Positions 1-7,118 of a stretch of DNA of 64,000 bases are shown here, in pieces. Where the stretch lies: NCBI GenBank assembly GCA_903912525.1, contig CAIWHK010000009.1:1-64000 (forward strand), given 5' to 3'. The notes below the pieces were generated by a model. The model had not been told where the DNA came from. It searched no databases and worked only from the letters and a program-made list of their open reading frames with translations. Positions within the stretch are counted from its first letter, which is position 1; the number at the start of each line of letters is the position of its first letter. Made by a program: the position numbers and the translations under genes. The stretch comes from an uncultured bacterium (GTDB taxonomy: Bacteria > Krumholzibacteriota > Krumholzibacteriia > LZORAL124-64-63).

Positions 1-2
1 GG

Positions 3-656
3 CCGGCGCCCGGGCCGGCGGGACTGGCCGCCTGGCGCCTGGCGATGCACGTGCCGCCGTTCGACCCGCGGCGCGAGCCGGATGCGCAGCATGTCGACTG
101 GCTGTTGCTGGACGACGCGGACCTGCTCCACCGGTTGGCGGTCGCGCGCGCGGACCTGGTGGGTGTCGCGCTGGCGGGAAGCGGGCGGCTGGTTGACGGC
201 GGCGTACTGACCACCGCTGCGGCCGAAACACTGGCGATGCGCGCGATGCTGCTGCGCTCGTTCACGAGCTACTGGCGGATCGGGCGCGGGCGCACGGTCA
301 CGGTCGAGGACATCGATACCTCGGGCGCCGTTTCGGCGACGATGCGCGGGCGCATCTTGGAACTGCTTGCGGAGACGGACGGCGATCCCGCGCGGTTCGC
401 GGCCGGTCTCGACCCCGTGCACAAGCGCGTGCAAAACCTGCAGAGAACGATCGCCGCCAAGCTGCTCGACTACCTGCGGGACACGGGCGCCATCGACGAG
501 CAGGAGATCCTGAACGAGGCCGCCGTCCTGCAGCGCGTGCTCGCGGACGCCGGCCTGCGCGCGGCGCGTGACGGCGCAGCGCCGCCCGATGCGGCCATGG
601 TTCGTGATTGCGTGGCGCGGTGGTGGCTGGCCGCGGAAGCGGCGATCGCGTCGTAG
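3..656 (+). CDS. Hypothetical protein, probably 5'-truncated by the window edge
   Basis: I do not recognise this protein. The frame is open from base 3; the first ATG at 45 would give 203 residues, but no ribosome binding site precedes it, so the true start probably lies outside the window. The product is Ala/Arg/Leu-rich and looks largely helical, with no signal peptide, membrane segment or cysteine motif. A basic amphipathic helix follows the HKRVQNLQRTIAAK stretch around residue 125. It is convergent with the ArsR-type gene, 19 bp away. That this is the C-terminal part of a larger protein is an inference. Confidence 0.6.
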   Translation, partial: PAPGPAGLAAWRLAMHVPPFDPRREPDAQHVDWLLLDDADLLHRLAVARADLVGVALAGSGRLVDGGVLTTAAAETLAMRAMLLRSFTSYWRIGRGRTVTVEDIDTSGAVSATMRGRILELLAETDGDPARFAAGLDPVHKRVQNLQRTIAAKLLDYLRDTGAIDEQEILNEAAVLQRVLADAGLRAARDGAAPPDAAMVRDCVARWWLAAEAAIAS

Positions 657-675
657 CCGGCGGGTCTTGCGGCGT

Positions 676-1017
676 TCAGTCCTGGCCGCGCCGGATCAGG
701 TCGGTCAGCCCGGCGTTCGCTTCGAGCCGCTCGAGCAGGATCTGCCTCGTCAGCGCACACGCCTCCGAGATCTTCGTCGAACGCAGGCTGTAGTAGACGT
801 TGATGCCGTCCTTGCGGGTGGCGACGACGCCGGCCTGCCGCAGGATCGCCAGGTGCTGCGACGTATTGGCCTTCGGGATCTCCAGCAGGTCGGCCAGTTC
901 GTTGACCGAGATCTCCTGGTGCTCCTTCAGGATCTCGAGGATCTCGAGCCGCTTGGGGTTCGCCAGCGTCTTGCAGAGTTCCGCTTGCAGTTCGAAGAGC
1001 TTGCGATCCATGCCCAA
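676..1017 (-). CDS. ArsR/SmtB-type winged-helix transcriptional regulator
   Basis: A 113-residue protein with the usual length and layout of ArsR-family repressors: an N-terminal helix, the line LCKTLANPKRLEILEIL, a helix-turn-helix around residues 36-60 (VNELADLLEIPKANTSQHL), then a beta-wing (VVATRKDGINVYYSL). Only two isolated cysteines occur, and the CxC metal site of ArsR/SmtB sensors is absent, so metal sensing is not supported. It probably acts as a DNA-binding dimer; the ligand cannot be told. It lies upstream on the minus strand of nothing obvious and 111 bp from the end of ispH, so the target is unknown and could be itself. Confidence 0.85.
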   Translation of the reverse strand: MGMDRKLFELQAELCKTLANPKRLEILEILKEHQEISVNELADLLEIPKANTSQHLAILRQAGVVATRKDGINVYYSLRSTKISEACALTRQILLERLEANAGLTDLIRRGQD

Positions 1018-1128
1018 CCTTCCGCTGGAATCGACCCGCCGCGCCAGCCGGACAAGTGGTCCGGGCGCGAGTGGTCCAATATATGTTCGATTGCGCGGCT
1101 GGTAAACAGCAACGCCGCCCGGGCCCCG

Positions 1129-2082
1129 TCAGCGCCCCGGCCGGGCCTGCAGTTCGGCCGGCAGCTGGAAGCGCACGTTCTCCTGCATCGCCACCACCGG
1201 CTCCTCGCGCCAGCCCGCCGCCTCCAGCTCGCGCACGACCGCCTGCACCAGGTGCTCCGGGGCCGAGGCCCCCGCGGTCAGCCCGATGACCGGGATGTGC
1301 GCCAGTTCGCCCGCGCGCAGGTCGGCCGGCCCGTCGATCAGCGTGGCGGGCACGCCGTGATTGATGGCCACCTCGCACAGGCGGCGGCTGTTGCTGCTGT
1401 TGGTCGACCCGACCACGAGCAGGTGGCCGATGCCCATCCCGACCAGCGTCTTGACCGCATCCTGCCTGTTCTGCGTCGCGTAGCAGATGTCACTCTTGGC
1501 GGGCTCGACCAGCAGCGGGAAACGCTCGCGCAGCGCGGCGGCGATGTCGCGCGTCTCGTCGACGCTGAGCGTGGTCTGCGTGGCCAGCGCCAGCGGCGTC
1601 TCGGGCCCGAACGGCAGCGTCGCGACGTCGGCCACGCTCGTCACCAGCGTGATGTGACCGGGCGCCTCGCCCATCGTGCCGAGCACCTCGTCGTGTCCCG
1701 CGTGCCCGATCAGCAGCATGTGCCGACCGTCGTCGACATGGCGCAGCACTTCCTGGTGCACCTTCGTCACCAGCGGGCAGGTGGCGTCGATGGCGCGCAG
1801 GCCGCGGCGCTCGGCCGTCAGCCGCACCTCCGGCGCGATGCCGTGCGCGCTGAAGACGACCGTGGCGCCGTCCGGCACCTCGTCCAACTCGTCGACGAAC
1901 GCGACGCCGCGCGCCTTGAAGTCGTCAACCACCGCGCGGTTGTGGACGATCTCGCGGCGGACGTAGAGCGGCGTCCCGTGGATCTCGAGCAGGCGGTCGA
2001 CGACCTCGATGGCGCGCTCGACCCCCGCGCAGAAACCGCGCGGCTGGACAGTCAACAGGCGACGGGCAGGATCGGCGGCCAT
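1129..2082 (-). CDS. ispH: 4-hydroxy-3-methylbut-2-enyl diphosphate reductase IspH (LytB)
   Basis: This enzyme performs the last step of the MEP pathway, reducing HMBPP to IPP and DMAPP in the cytosol with a [4Fe-4S] cluster. The 317 residues match family length. The three cluster cysteines are visible: C18 in RGFCAGVERAI, C102 in DATCPLVTKVH and C200 in SDICYATQNRQ. The conserved HNRAVV, FSAHG, GHAGHDEVLGTMGE and VVGSTNSSNS segments supply the substrate-binding His, Glu, Ser and Asn residues. A GGGGAG ribosome binding site precedes the ATG. It appears monocistronic. Upstream lies the AT-richer intergenic region with an RNA candidate on the other strand. Confidence 0.96.
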   Translation of the reverse strand: MAADPARRLLTVQPRGFCAGVERAIEVVDRLLEIHGTPLYVRREIVHNRAVVDDFKARGVAFVDELDEVPDGATVVFSAHGIAPEVRLTAERRGLRAIDATCPLVTKVHQEVLRHVDDGRHMLLIGHAGHDEVLGTMGEAPGHITLVTSVADVATLPFGPETPLALATQTTLSVDETRDIAAALRERFPLLVEPAKSDICYATQNRQDAVKTLVGMGIGHLLVVGSTNSSNSRRLCEVAINHGVPATLIDGPADLRAGELAHIPVIGLTAGASAPEHLVQAVVRELEAAGWREEPVVAMQENVRFQLPAELQARPGR

Positions 2083-2340
2083 GGGCGCTCCCCGGCTAGG
2101 GATCTGGTGGCGACAGGGCTTCCCGGGCCGGGCCCCCTGGGCGCCGGCTGAGGCGGAACAACCGCCGCAAGATAGCCCAGGACGATGCGGGTGGGTATAC
2201 CCCCGGCGACCAATCAGTGGGGCTTATTGATTCATCAGCAAACGCGATTGGCCGCGCCGACCCGCGCAACGTTATGCTTGTTCGGTACCTGGTTCGGGAG
2301 ACGAGCAAAGATTTCGGCCCGTTTTCCCGGACATTTGGTA

Positions 2341-2513
2341 TTCAATTAGCAGCAAATGTGAGATTATTCACCAACCTCTTCTGAATTTGTTGCGAAACAG
2401 TGAAGAATGGTGTAATCTTCAATCAACAGCTCGCGGCTTGTCGGTATCTCCCTCCAATCCCCCACCGGCATGCCGTTGGACCGGCCCCGTAATCACGGGG
2501 CCGGTTCTCTTTT
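2341..2513 (+). ncRNA. Candidate structured small RNA ending in an intrinsic terminator
   Basis: The 452-bp gap between ispH and the glycosyltransferase has no credible gene and is visibly less GC-rich than its surroundings. At 2361-2418 a long imperfect hairpin is seen: AGATTA and CACC on the left pair with GGTG and TAATCT on the right, and TCTTC pairs with GAAGA further in. About 60 nt later comes a strong terminator hairpin (2480-2505) on the plus strand, although no plus-strand protein gene lies upstream of it. This supports an independent transcript. I could not match it to a known RNA family, and the 5' end is a guess. Confidence 0.35.
2480..2513 (+). terminator. Rho-independent terminator
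   Basis: The perfect 11-bp stem ACCGGCCCCGT / ACGGGGCCGGT closes a 4-nt AATC loop and is followed by TCTCTTTTG on the plus strand. On the minus strand no U tract follows, so it works for plus-strand transcription, that is, for the RNA candidate upstream. Confidence 0.7.
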
Positions 2514-2534
2514 GTACGCACCCTGGCCGGATAT

Positions 2535-4517
2535 TCAGCGGGACGGACCACCAAACAGCGCGTCGAAGCGCTGCTGCGCTGCCGCCACGGCGGGCGTGAC
2601 GACCGGTACCGACAGCGCGCGACGGCGCGCGTCCTGCAGGCCCTGGCGGGGATCGTTCCACAAGGGGTCGATCGTTGCGGCGAGGCGCAGTGCGGCGACC
2701 GCCTGCCCATAGAATGAGAGCGCGGCCAGGGCCGCCGGCTCGTCCGCGGCGGTCGAGGCCGGCCCGAGCGCCGCGCGCGCCAGCTCGCCCTGCAGCAGGC
2801 GGCACAGGCCCAGGTTCAGCGCCGACAGGTGCGAGCGCGGGTAAACCTCGAGCGCGCGGACGCTGTGGACGGCCGCCTGTTCGAGCAGGGGCGCGGCGCG
2901 CGCCACCAGCGCCGTCGACTCACCGGCGCGGCCGGCCGTCGCCAACGCGGCCACGCGATCGACATCGGGCCGCGCCTGCGACAACAGCAGCGCGCCGTAG
3001 CGCATGTGTGCGTCGACATCGCCCGGGTCCAGTTCCGTCGCGCGCCGCAGGTGGCCGGCGGCCTGCGCCAGGTCGGGCTGCCGCCCGCCGAAGGGCCGCA
3101 TGTTGATGACGCCCAGGTTGAACTCGTCCTGCGCCAGCCAGCGCGCATCGCCCAGCCGGTACCAGTCGATGTTCGTCACCGTGAACAGCGCCGCCACAAC
3201 GCCGGCGGCCAGTGCAAAGCGCCGCACGTCGGCGCGGCGCCACTCCAGCAGCTGCGCGACGAAGGCCGCCGCGAACAGCGCGGCCAGCGGCAACAGCGGC
3301 GCGCGGAACCGCGCCGCGACGAAGAACGGCAGGATGGCCGCCGCCTGCACCACCACCAGCCAGCGCAACAGGTCGCTGCGCGGGTCGCGCGGGACGAAGA
3401 CCAGCCCCGCGACCGCCAGCGGCAGCAGCAGCCACGTGCCCGGCCACCAGCGCGCGAGCACGAACACGCCTTCCTTCTCGGCCAGCCAGCGCGGGTTGAT
3501 GTTGTTGCGGCCTTCGCGCGCGTTCAGCAGCAGCACCGACTTCTTCAACAGCAACTGCAGCTCGCGCCCGGGGTTCGCCGCCATCCACTTGAACGCGTCG
3601 CGCGCCAGCAGGTCCGAGAACGCGCCCGGCTTCACGGCCCCGCGCTGCCGCGCGGACAACTGCAGCCCGTCCCAGCGCACGCCGACCGGGATGGCCGACA
3701 CGCCGTCGGCCTCGTCGCCGTTTCCGGTCAGCAGGTTGACGCCGAAGTTCGCGCTGACCGGCACGAACTCGCCGTAGCGCAGGTTGTGCAGCGTGGCCGG
3801 CGCGATCCCGATGGCGCAGCCGAGCGCCACCGGCACGATCGCGCGCCAGCCCGGCGCCGCGCCGCCGCGCCCCTGCCGCCACAGCCACACGCCCAGCACC
3901 GGCAGCACGACCAGGATGTTCGGCCGGCCCAGCGCCGCCAGCCCCAGCAGCAGTCCCGCCGCGGCGAAGCGGCGGTTACCGTGCCGCGTCGGCGCGATCG
4001 CGGCCTGCAGGAACAGGAGCAGCGAGCCCTGGGCCAGGGCCATCGTCCAGGCCTCGGCGACCATCTGCGCCTCGAAGAACGGGAGAATGGGCAGCGCGGC
4101 CGCCGCCAGCGCTCCGGCCAGCGCGATGCGCGGGCGGAACGCGAGCCGCGCGACGGCAAACGTCAGCACCGACGTCACGACGCCCACGCCCAGTTGCAGC
4201 ACCAGCACGCCGGGCATGCCCAGGCCGAGGCGATAGAGCATCGCCAGCAGGTAGCCGGCCAGGGGCGGCTTGAAGAAGGCCTGCGTCTCGAACGGGCGGC
4301 CCTCGACGAGCGCGCGCGCCCACTGGTCGAAGAACGACGCATCGACCACGGGCGTCTGCATGAAGAGCGAACGGCTCGCCGGCAGCCAGAACAGGATGCG
4401 CACGAGCAGCGCGACGGCAGCCACCATCGCGGCCTGGCGCCAGGGAAACGCCTCGACGGAAGCCTTGGCGGCATGGCGCCCTGAATTGCGCTCTGAATGG
4501 AATTGTGACGTGGCCAC
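2535..4517 (-). CDS. GT-C (PMT/ArnT-like) membrane glycosyltransferase with TPR tail
   Basis: The 660-residue protein has about ten hydrophobic segments (residues 28-470) and a soluble C-terminal part. The N-terminal layout fits GT-C polyprenol-dependent glycosyltransferases: a first membrane helix, then an acidic external loop (VVDASFFDQWARALVEG, with FKPPLAGYLL after it). From about residue 475 to the end, helical repeats with LRRATELDPGDVDAHMRYG and ALEVYPRSHLSALNLGL spacing look like tetratricopeptide repeats. It probably transfers a sugar at the periplasmic face, but donor and acceptor cannot be read. The ATG at 4517 starts a cytoplasmic head rich in polar residues. It is divergent from the TauE-like gene. 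Confidence 0.75.
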   Translation of the reverse strand: MATSQFHSERNSGRHAAKASVEAFPWRQAAMVAAVALLVRILFWLPASRSLFMQTPVVDASFFDQWARALVEGRPFETQAFFKPPLAGYLLAMLYRLGLGMPGVLVLQLGVGVVTSVLTFAVARLAFRPRIALAGALAAAALPILPFFEAQMVAEAWTMALAQGSLLLFLQAAIAPTRHGNRRFAAAGLLLGLAALGRPNILVVLPVLGVWLWRQGRGGAAPGWRAIVPVALGCAIGIAPATLHNLRYGEFVPVSANFGVNLLTGNGDEADGVSAIPVGVRWDGLQLSARQRGAVKPGAFSDLLARDAFKWMAANPGRELQLLLKKSVLLLNAREGRNNINPRWLAEKEGVFVLARWWPGTWLLLPLAVAGLVFVPRDPRSDLLRWLVVVQAAAILPFFVAARFRAPLLPLAALFAAAFVAQLLEWRRADVRRFALAAGVVAALFTVTNIDWYRLGDARWLAQDEFNLGVINMRPFGGRQPDLAQAAGHLRRATELDPGDVDAHMRYGALLLSQARPDVDRVAALATAGRAGESTALVARAAPLLEQAAVHSVRALEVYPRSHLSALNLGLCRLLQGELARAALGPASTAADEPAALAALSFYGQAVAALRLAATIDPLWNDPRQGLQDARRRALSVPVVTPAVAAAQQRFDALFGGPSR

Positions 4518-4741
4518 GCGGTCCTTTCACGGTGGGCGCGACCCGGGGCGGCCGCAGCGTGGCGCAGCATACGAGTGTGGCGGCGCCGGCGTCAAGGCGG
4601 CCGGATCTCAGGGGACAGTCGTGGGGGATAGCCGCGAGGGATACAGCCGACCCTCATTGCCCGCGCCCGGCGGACGGCGTATCGTTGCGCGTCCTCGCCG
4701 TCCTTATGACCGTCACCACCGGTGACGCCGGGAGGCTTCCC

Positions 4742-5494
4742 ATGGATTGCTGCAGTCCCGTCGCGGACGTGCACGCCGCGACCCTCACACTCTGGGCCGC
4801 GCTGGGCATCGGCCTGACCACCAGCCTCGGCCATTGCCTGGGTATGTGTGGCCCGCTCATCAGCACGTATTCACTGGCGCAGGGCAAGGCCGACAGCCGC
4901 CTGCGCTCGCTGTTGCCCGGCCTGCTGCTGTACCACCTGGGGCGCCTCAACACGTATGCGCTGCTCGGCGCGGTGCTCAGCCTGGCCTCGACCGCAACGC
5001 ACGCCGCGGCGCCGACGGCCGGCATGCGCGCCATCGTGTTCCTGGTCGCCGGCTCGCTGATGGTCGTGATGGGCCTGGGCCTGGGCGGCTGGCTCCCCAC
5101 CGGCCGCCTGCTGACGGGCAACCGGCTCGGCCGCATGATCGCCGACCGGTTCCTCTCCTTCGTCGGCACCCGCTCGCCCTTCGGCCGCTACTTCCTGGGC
5201 ATGGCCAACGGCCTGGTACCGTGTGGACCGGTGTACGCGATGGCCGCCGCCGCGCTGACGGCCCCGACGCCCCTGCACGGCGCCGGCACGATGGCGATGT
5301 TCGGGCTGGGCACCGTGCCGGTGCTGCTGGCGGTCGGCCTGGGCGCCGGCCGGCTGGCCCCCGCGCTGCAACGGCGGTTCAACATCGGCGCCGCCGTGCT
5401 GGTCGTGTTCATGGGCGTGGAGTTCCTCCTGCGGGCCGGCAAGCTGGCCGGCATCGTCCGCGAGATCCGGTGGGGATTCTGGCCGCAGTTTTGA
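4742..5494 (+). CDS. TauE/SafE-like (COG2836) inner-membrane protein
   Basis: A 250-residue membrane protein with six or more hydrophobic segments. GHCLGMCGPLI near residue 40 and GMANGLVPCGPVYAM near residue 160 are the internal duplicated hallmark of the COG2836 group of the TauE/SafE superfamily. Members often sit beside cbb3 oxidase or copper genes and are thought to help metal or sulfur transport, though the substrate is not known. The ATG at 4742 follows GGGAGG with six bases between; an ATG at 4706 in the same frame is less well placed. The N-terminal MDCCSPVAD cysteines are notable. The cco locus starts 1.6 kb downstream on the same strand. Confidence 0.8.
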   Translation: MDCCSPVADVHAATLTLWAALGIGLTTSLGHCLGMCGPLISTYSLAQGKADSRLRSLLPGLLLYHLGRLNTYALLGAVLSLASTATHAAAPTAGMRAIVFLVAGSLMVVMGLGLGGWLPTGRLLTGNRLGRMIADRFLSFVGTRSPFGRYFLGMANGLVPCGPVYAMAAAALTAPTPLHGAGTMAMFGLGTVPVLLAVGLGAGRLAPALQRRFNIGAAVLVVFMGVEFLLRAGKLAGIVREIRWGFWPQF

Positions 5495-5746
5495 GGATTT
5501 CCGGGGTGGCGGCCCGGAGCTGCCACCCCTTCTCGTCGCAATACCGGAGTATTTTTATACTTGATTGTTATTTTGTCATTTGGTTTGCAAATTCCCCCGC
5601 GATCAGGTAGAGTTCTCCCTTACGAGGAACTCGGGGAATCCCCGGGGAGCCGCGTCGGATTCGCCCTCCGAAAAAGATGATGCCTGCGATGCCCGCCTTG
5701 CCCCGGTGCATCGCCGTCGATGATGCCACACCGCGAGGGATGATCC
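5495..5746. other. AT-rich leader between the TauE-like and hexaheme cytochrome genes
   Basis: The 252-bp stretch holds an AT-rich block (about 5541-5592) in otherwise GC-rich DNA, probably the promoter region of the cytochrome gene. It includes a small AGTAT/ATACT inverted repeat and a TTGAT half-site at 5561 whose partner half, ATTTT, is poor. No c-di-GMP (GEMM) riboswitch core could be recognised. No gene is seen. Confidence 0.4.
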
Positions 5747-6925
5747 ATGAGCGCCGTCCGCTGCACGCTTGCCATCGTACTGACAGCCCTCTTCATCGCC
5801 GTTCCCGCCTCCGCTTTCCACAGCGGCGGCGTCGCTGCGTGTTCCGGTTGCCACACCATGCACGTCAGCCAGGACGGGCGACCGGGCATGCACTGGACGC
5901 CGGGCGGCAATCCCGATCTCCTTAAGTACGGCAATGCGACCGACACCTGCGTGCGCTGCCACTATTTCCGCGGCGAGTTCTCCAACGGCAACGGCTACGG
6001 CCCCGGCGGCGATTTCTACTGGCTGACGCGCACGTTCACGTGGACGACCCCGTGGGGCACCACCGAGAGCAGCAGCGGCGCCTCGCACGGCCACAACGTG
6101 GCCAACCGCGTCTTCGGCGTGACGGTGGACCCGGTGCTTTCGCACGCGCCGGGCGGCGATTTTCTCAGCAGCAGCCTCAGCTGCACCAGCTGCCACGACC
6201 CGCACGGCAACACGAATTTCCGCATGCTCTACGACTCGACGCTCGGACCGGCGTACGAAGGCGACCAGCGCTACGCGTTCACCGCCGATGCGCCCGAGGC
6301 CGTCGGCAACGAAGGCACGACGCTGGTCGGCGGCGGCAACAACGAGACCGACGCGCGGCACACCGTCTACCGCAACGGCGTCGACGAGTGGTGCGCGAAC
6401 TGCCACGCCGAGATGCACGACAACGCCGGCGCGCGCTTCACGCACCCGACCGGCGCGATGCTCGGCACCTCGATCGCGGACAACTACAACCGCTACGTCA
6501 GCACCGACAATCCCGACGGCGGCGCGCCGTCCATGTCGTATTCCGGCCTGGTGCCCTTCGAGGCCGTGACCATCGACCTCGCGACCATCGACCCCTCGAG
6601 CGCCACGGCCGGCCCCGGCGCCGAGGACGAGGTCATGTGCCTGACCTGCCACCGCGCCCACGCTTCGCCGTTCGCGGACGCCGGACGCTGGGACTTCGCG
6701 GCCACCTACCTGGCCCGTGACTCGCACCCGCAGACGGGCGATGGCGGCGCCAGCGCCCAGGACGTCACGAACCGCTACTACGGCCGCGTGTTCGGCGCCA
6801 ACCAGCGCTCGCTGTGCAACAAGTGCCACGCCAAGGACTACGGCGACAAGCCCCTGGTCGCGCAGCACGGCAAGCCGCGGGAAGAGTGGCCGGACGATCC
6901 GACCGGCACCGGACAGGGCCGCTGA
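5747..6925 (+). CDS. Periplasmic hexaheme c-type cytochrome
   Basis: The 392-residue protein has a cleavable signal peptide (about residues 1-23, ending PASA) and six CxxCH haem-binding motifs: CSGCH, CVRCH, CTSCH, CANCH, CLTCH and CNKCH. Each binds one covalently attached haem in the periplasm, so the role is electron transfer. Spacing between motifs is irregular, and there is no catalytic signature I recognise. The segment SCHDPHGN resembles the doubled-CxxCH type found in many uncultured bacteria. No membrane anchor is seen after the signal. A terminator follows 30 bp after the stop. The place between a TauE-like protein and the cbb3 locus suggests a link with respiration, but partners are unknown. 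Confidence 0.85.
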   Translation: MSAVRCTLAIVLTALFIAVPASAFHSGGVAACSGCHTMHVSQDGRPGMHWTPGGNPDLLKYGNATDTCVRCHYFRGEFSNGNGYGPGGDFYWLTRTFTWTTPWGTTESSSGASHGHNVANRVFGVTVDPVLSHAPGGDFLSSSLSCTSCHDPHGNTNFRMLYDSTLGPAYEGDQRYAFTADAPEAVGNEGTTLVGGGNNETDARHTVYRNGVDEWCANCHAEMHDNAGARFTHPTGAMLGTSIADNYNRYVSTDNPDGGAPSMSYSGLVPFEAVTIDLATIDPSSATAGPGAEDEVMCLTCHRAHASPFADAGRWDFAATYLARDSHPQTGDGGASAQDVTNRYYGRVFGANQRSLCNKCHAKDYGDKPLVAQHGKPREEWPDDPTGTGQGR

Positions 6926-6955
6926 ACGCGTCTCCACGGGTCAATTGACGGACAC

Positions 6956-6988
6956 ACCGCCGGGCCTTCGGGTCCGGCGGTCGCTTTG
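6956..6988 (+). terminator. Intrinsic terminator after the hexaheme cytochrome gene
   Basis: ACCGCCGG pairs with CCGGCGGT, extended by three inner pairs around a TTCG tetraloop (11 pairs including one G-T), and CGCTTTGTCC follows. It separates the cytochrome gene from ccoI. Confidence 0.65.
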
Positions 6989-7118
6989 TCCTCCCCGCCC
7001 CACGCCTGTTGACCCCTCCTCCCGCACGCCCTACTATTGACCGGACTGCCTTCGTCCGGACTGCGCAACTCCTTGCGCGGCGCAGGCTTTTTGCGACCGG
7101 GAGCCCTCCGCGGACATC

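Noticed and set aside
676-1017. ArsR-type gene as an arsenic or metal resistance locus
   Set aside because: The regulator lacks the CxC metal site and no resistance genes lie nearby.
2341-2513. 6S RNA or tmRNA
   Set aside because: There is no closing stem with a central bubble as in 6S RNA and no tRNA-like ends as in tmRNA.
5561-5574. FNR box TTGAT-tgtt-ATTTT
   Set aside because: One half fits the consensus, the other (ATTTT for ATCAA) does not; too weak to list as a site.
5495-5746. Possible c-di-GMP (GEMM) riboswitch before the hexaheme cytochrome gene
   Set aside because: GCAAA and GAAA-like bits occur, but the ordered conserved core and paired helices of GEMM could not be found.
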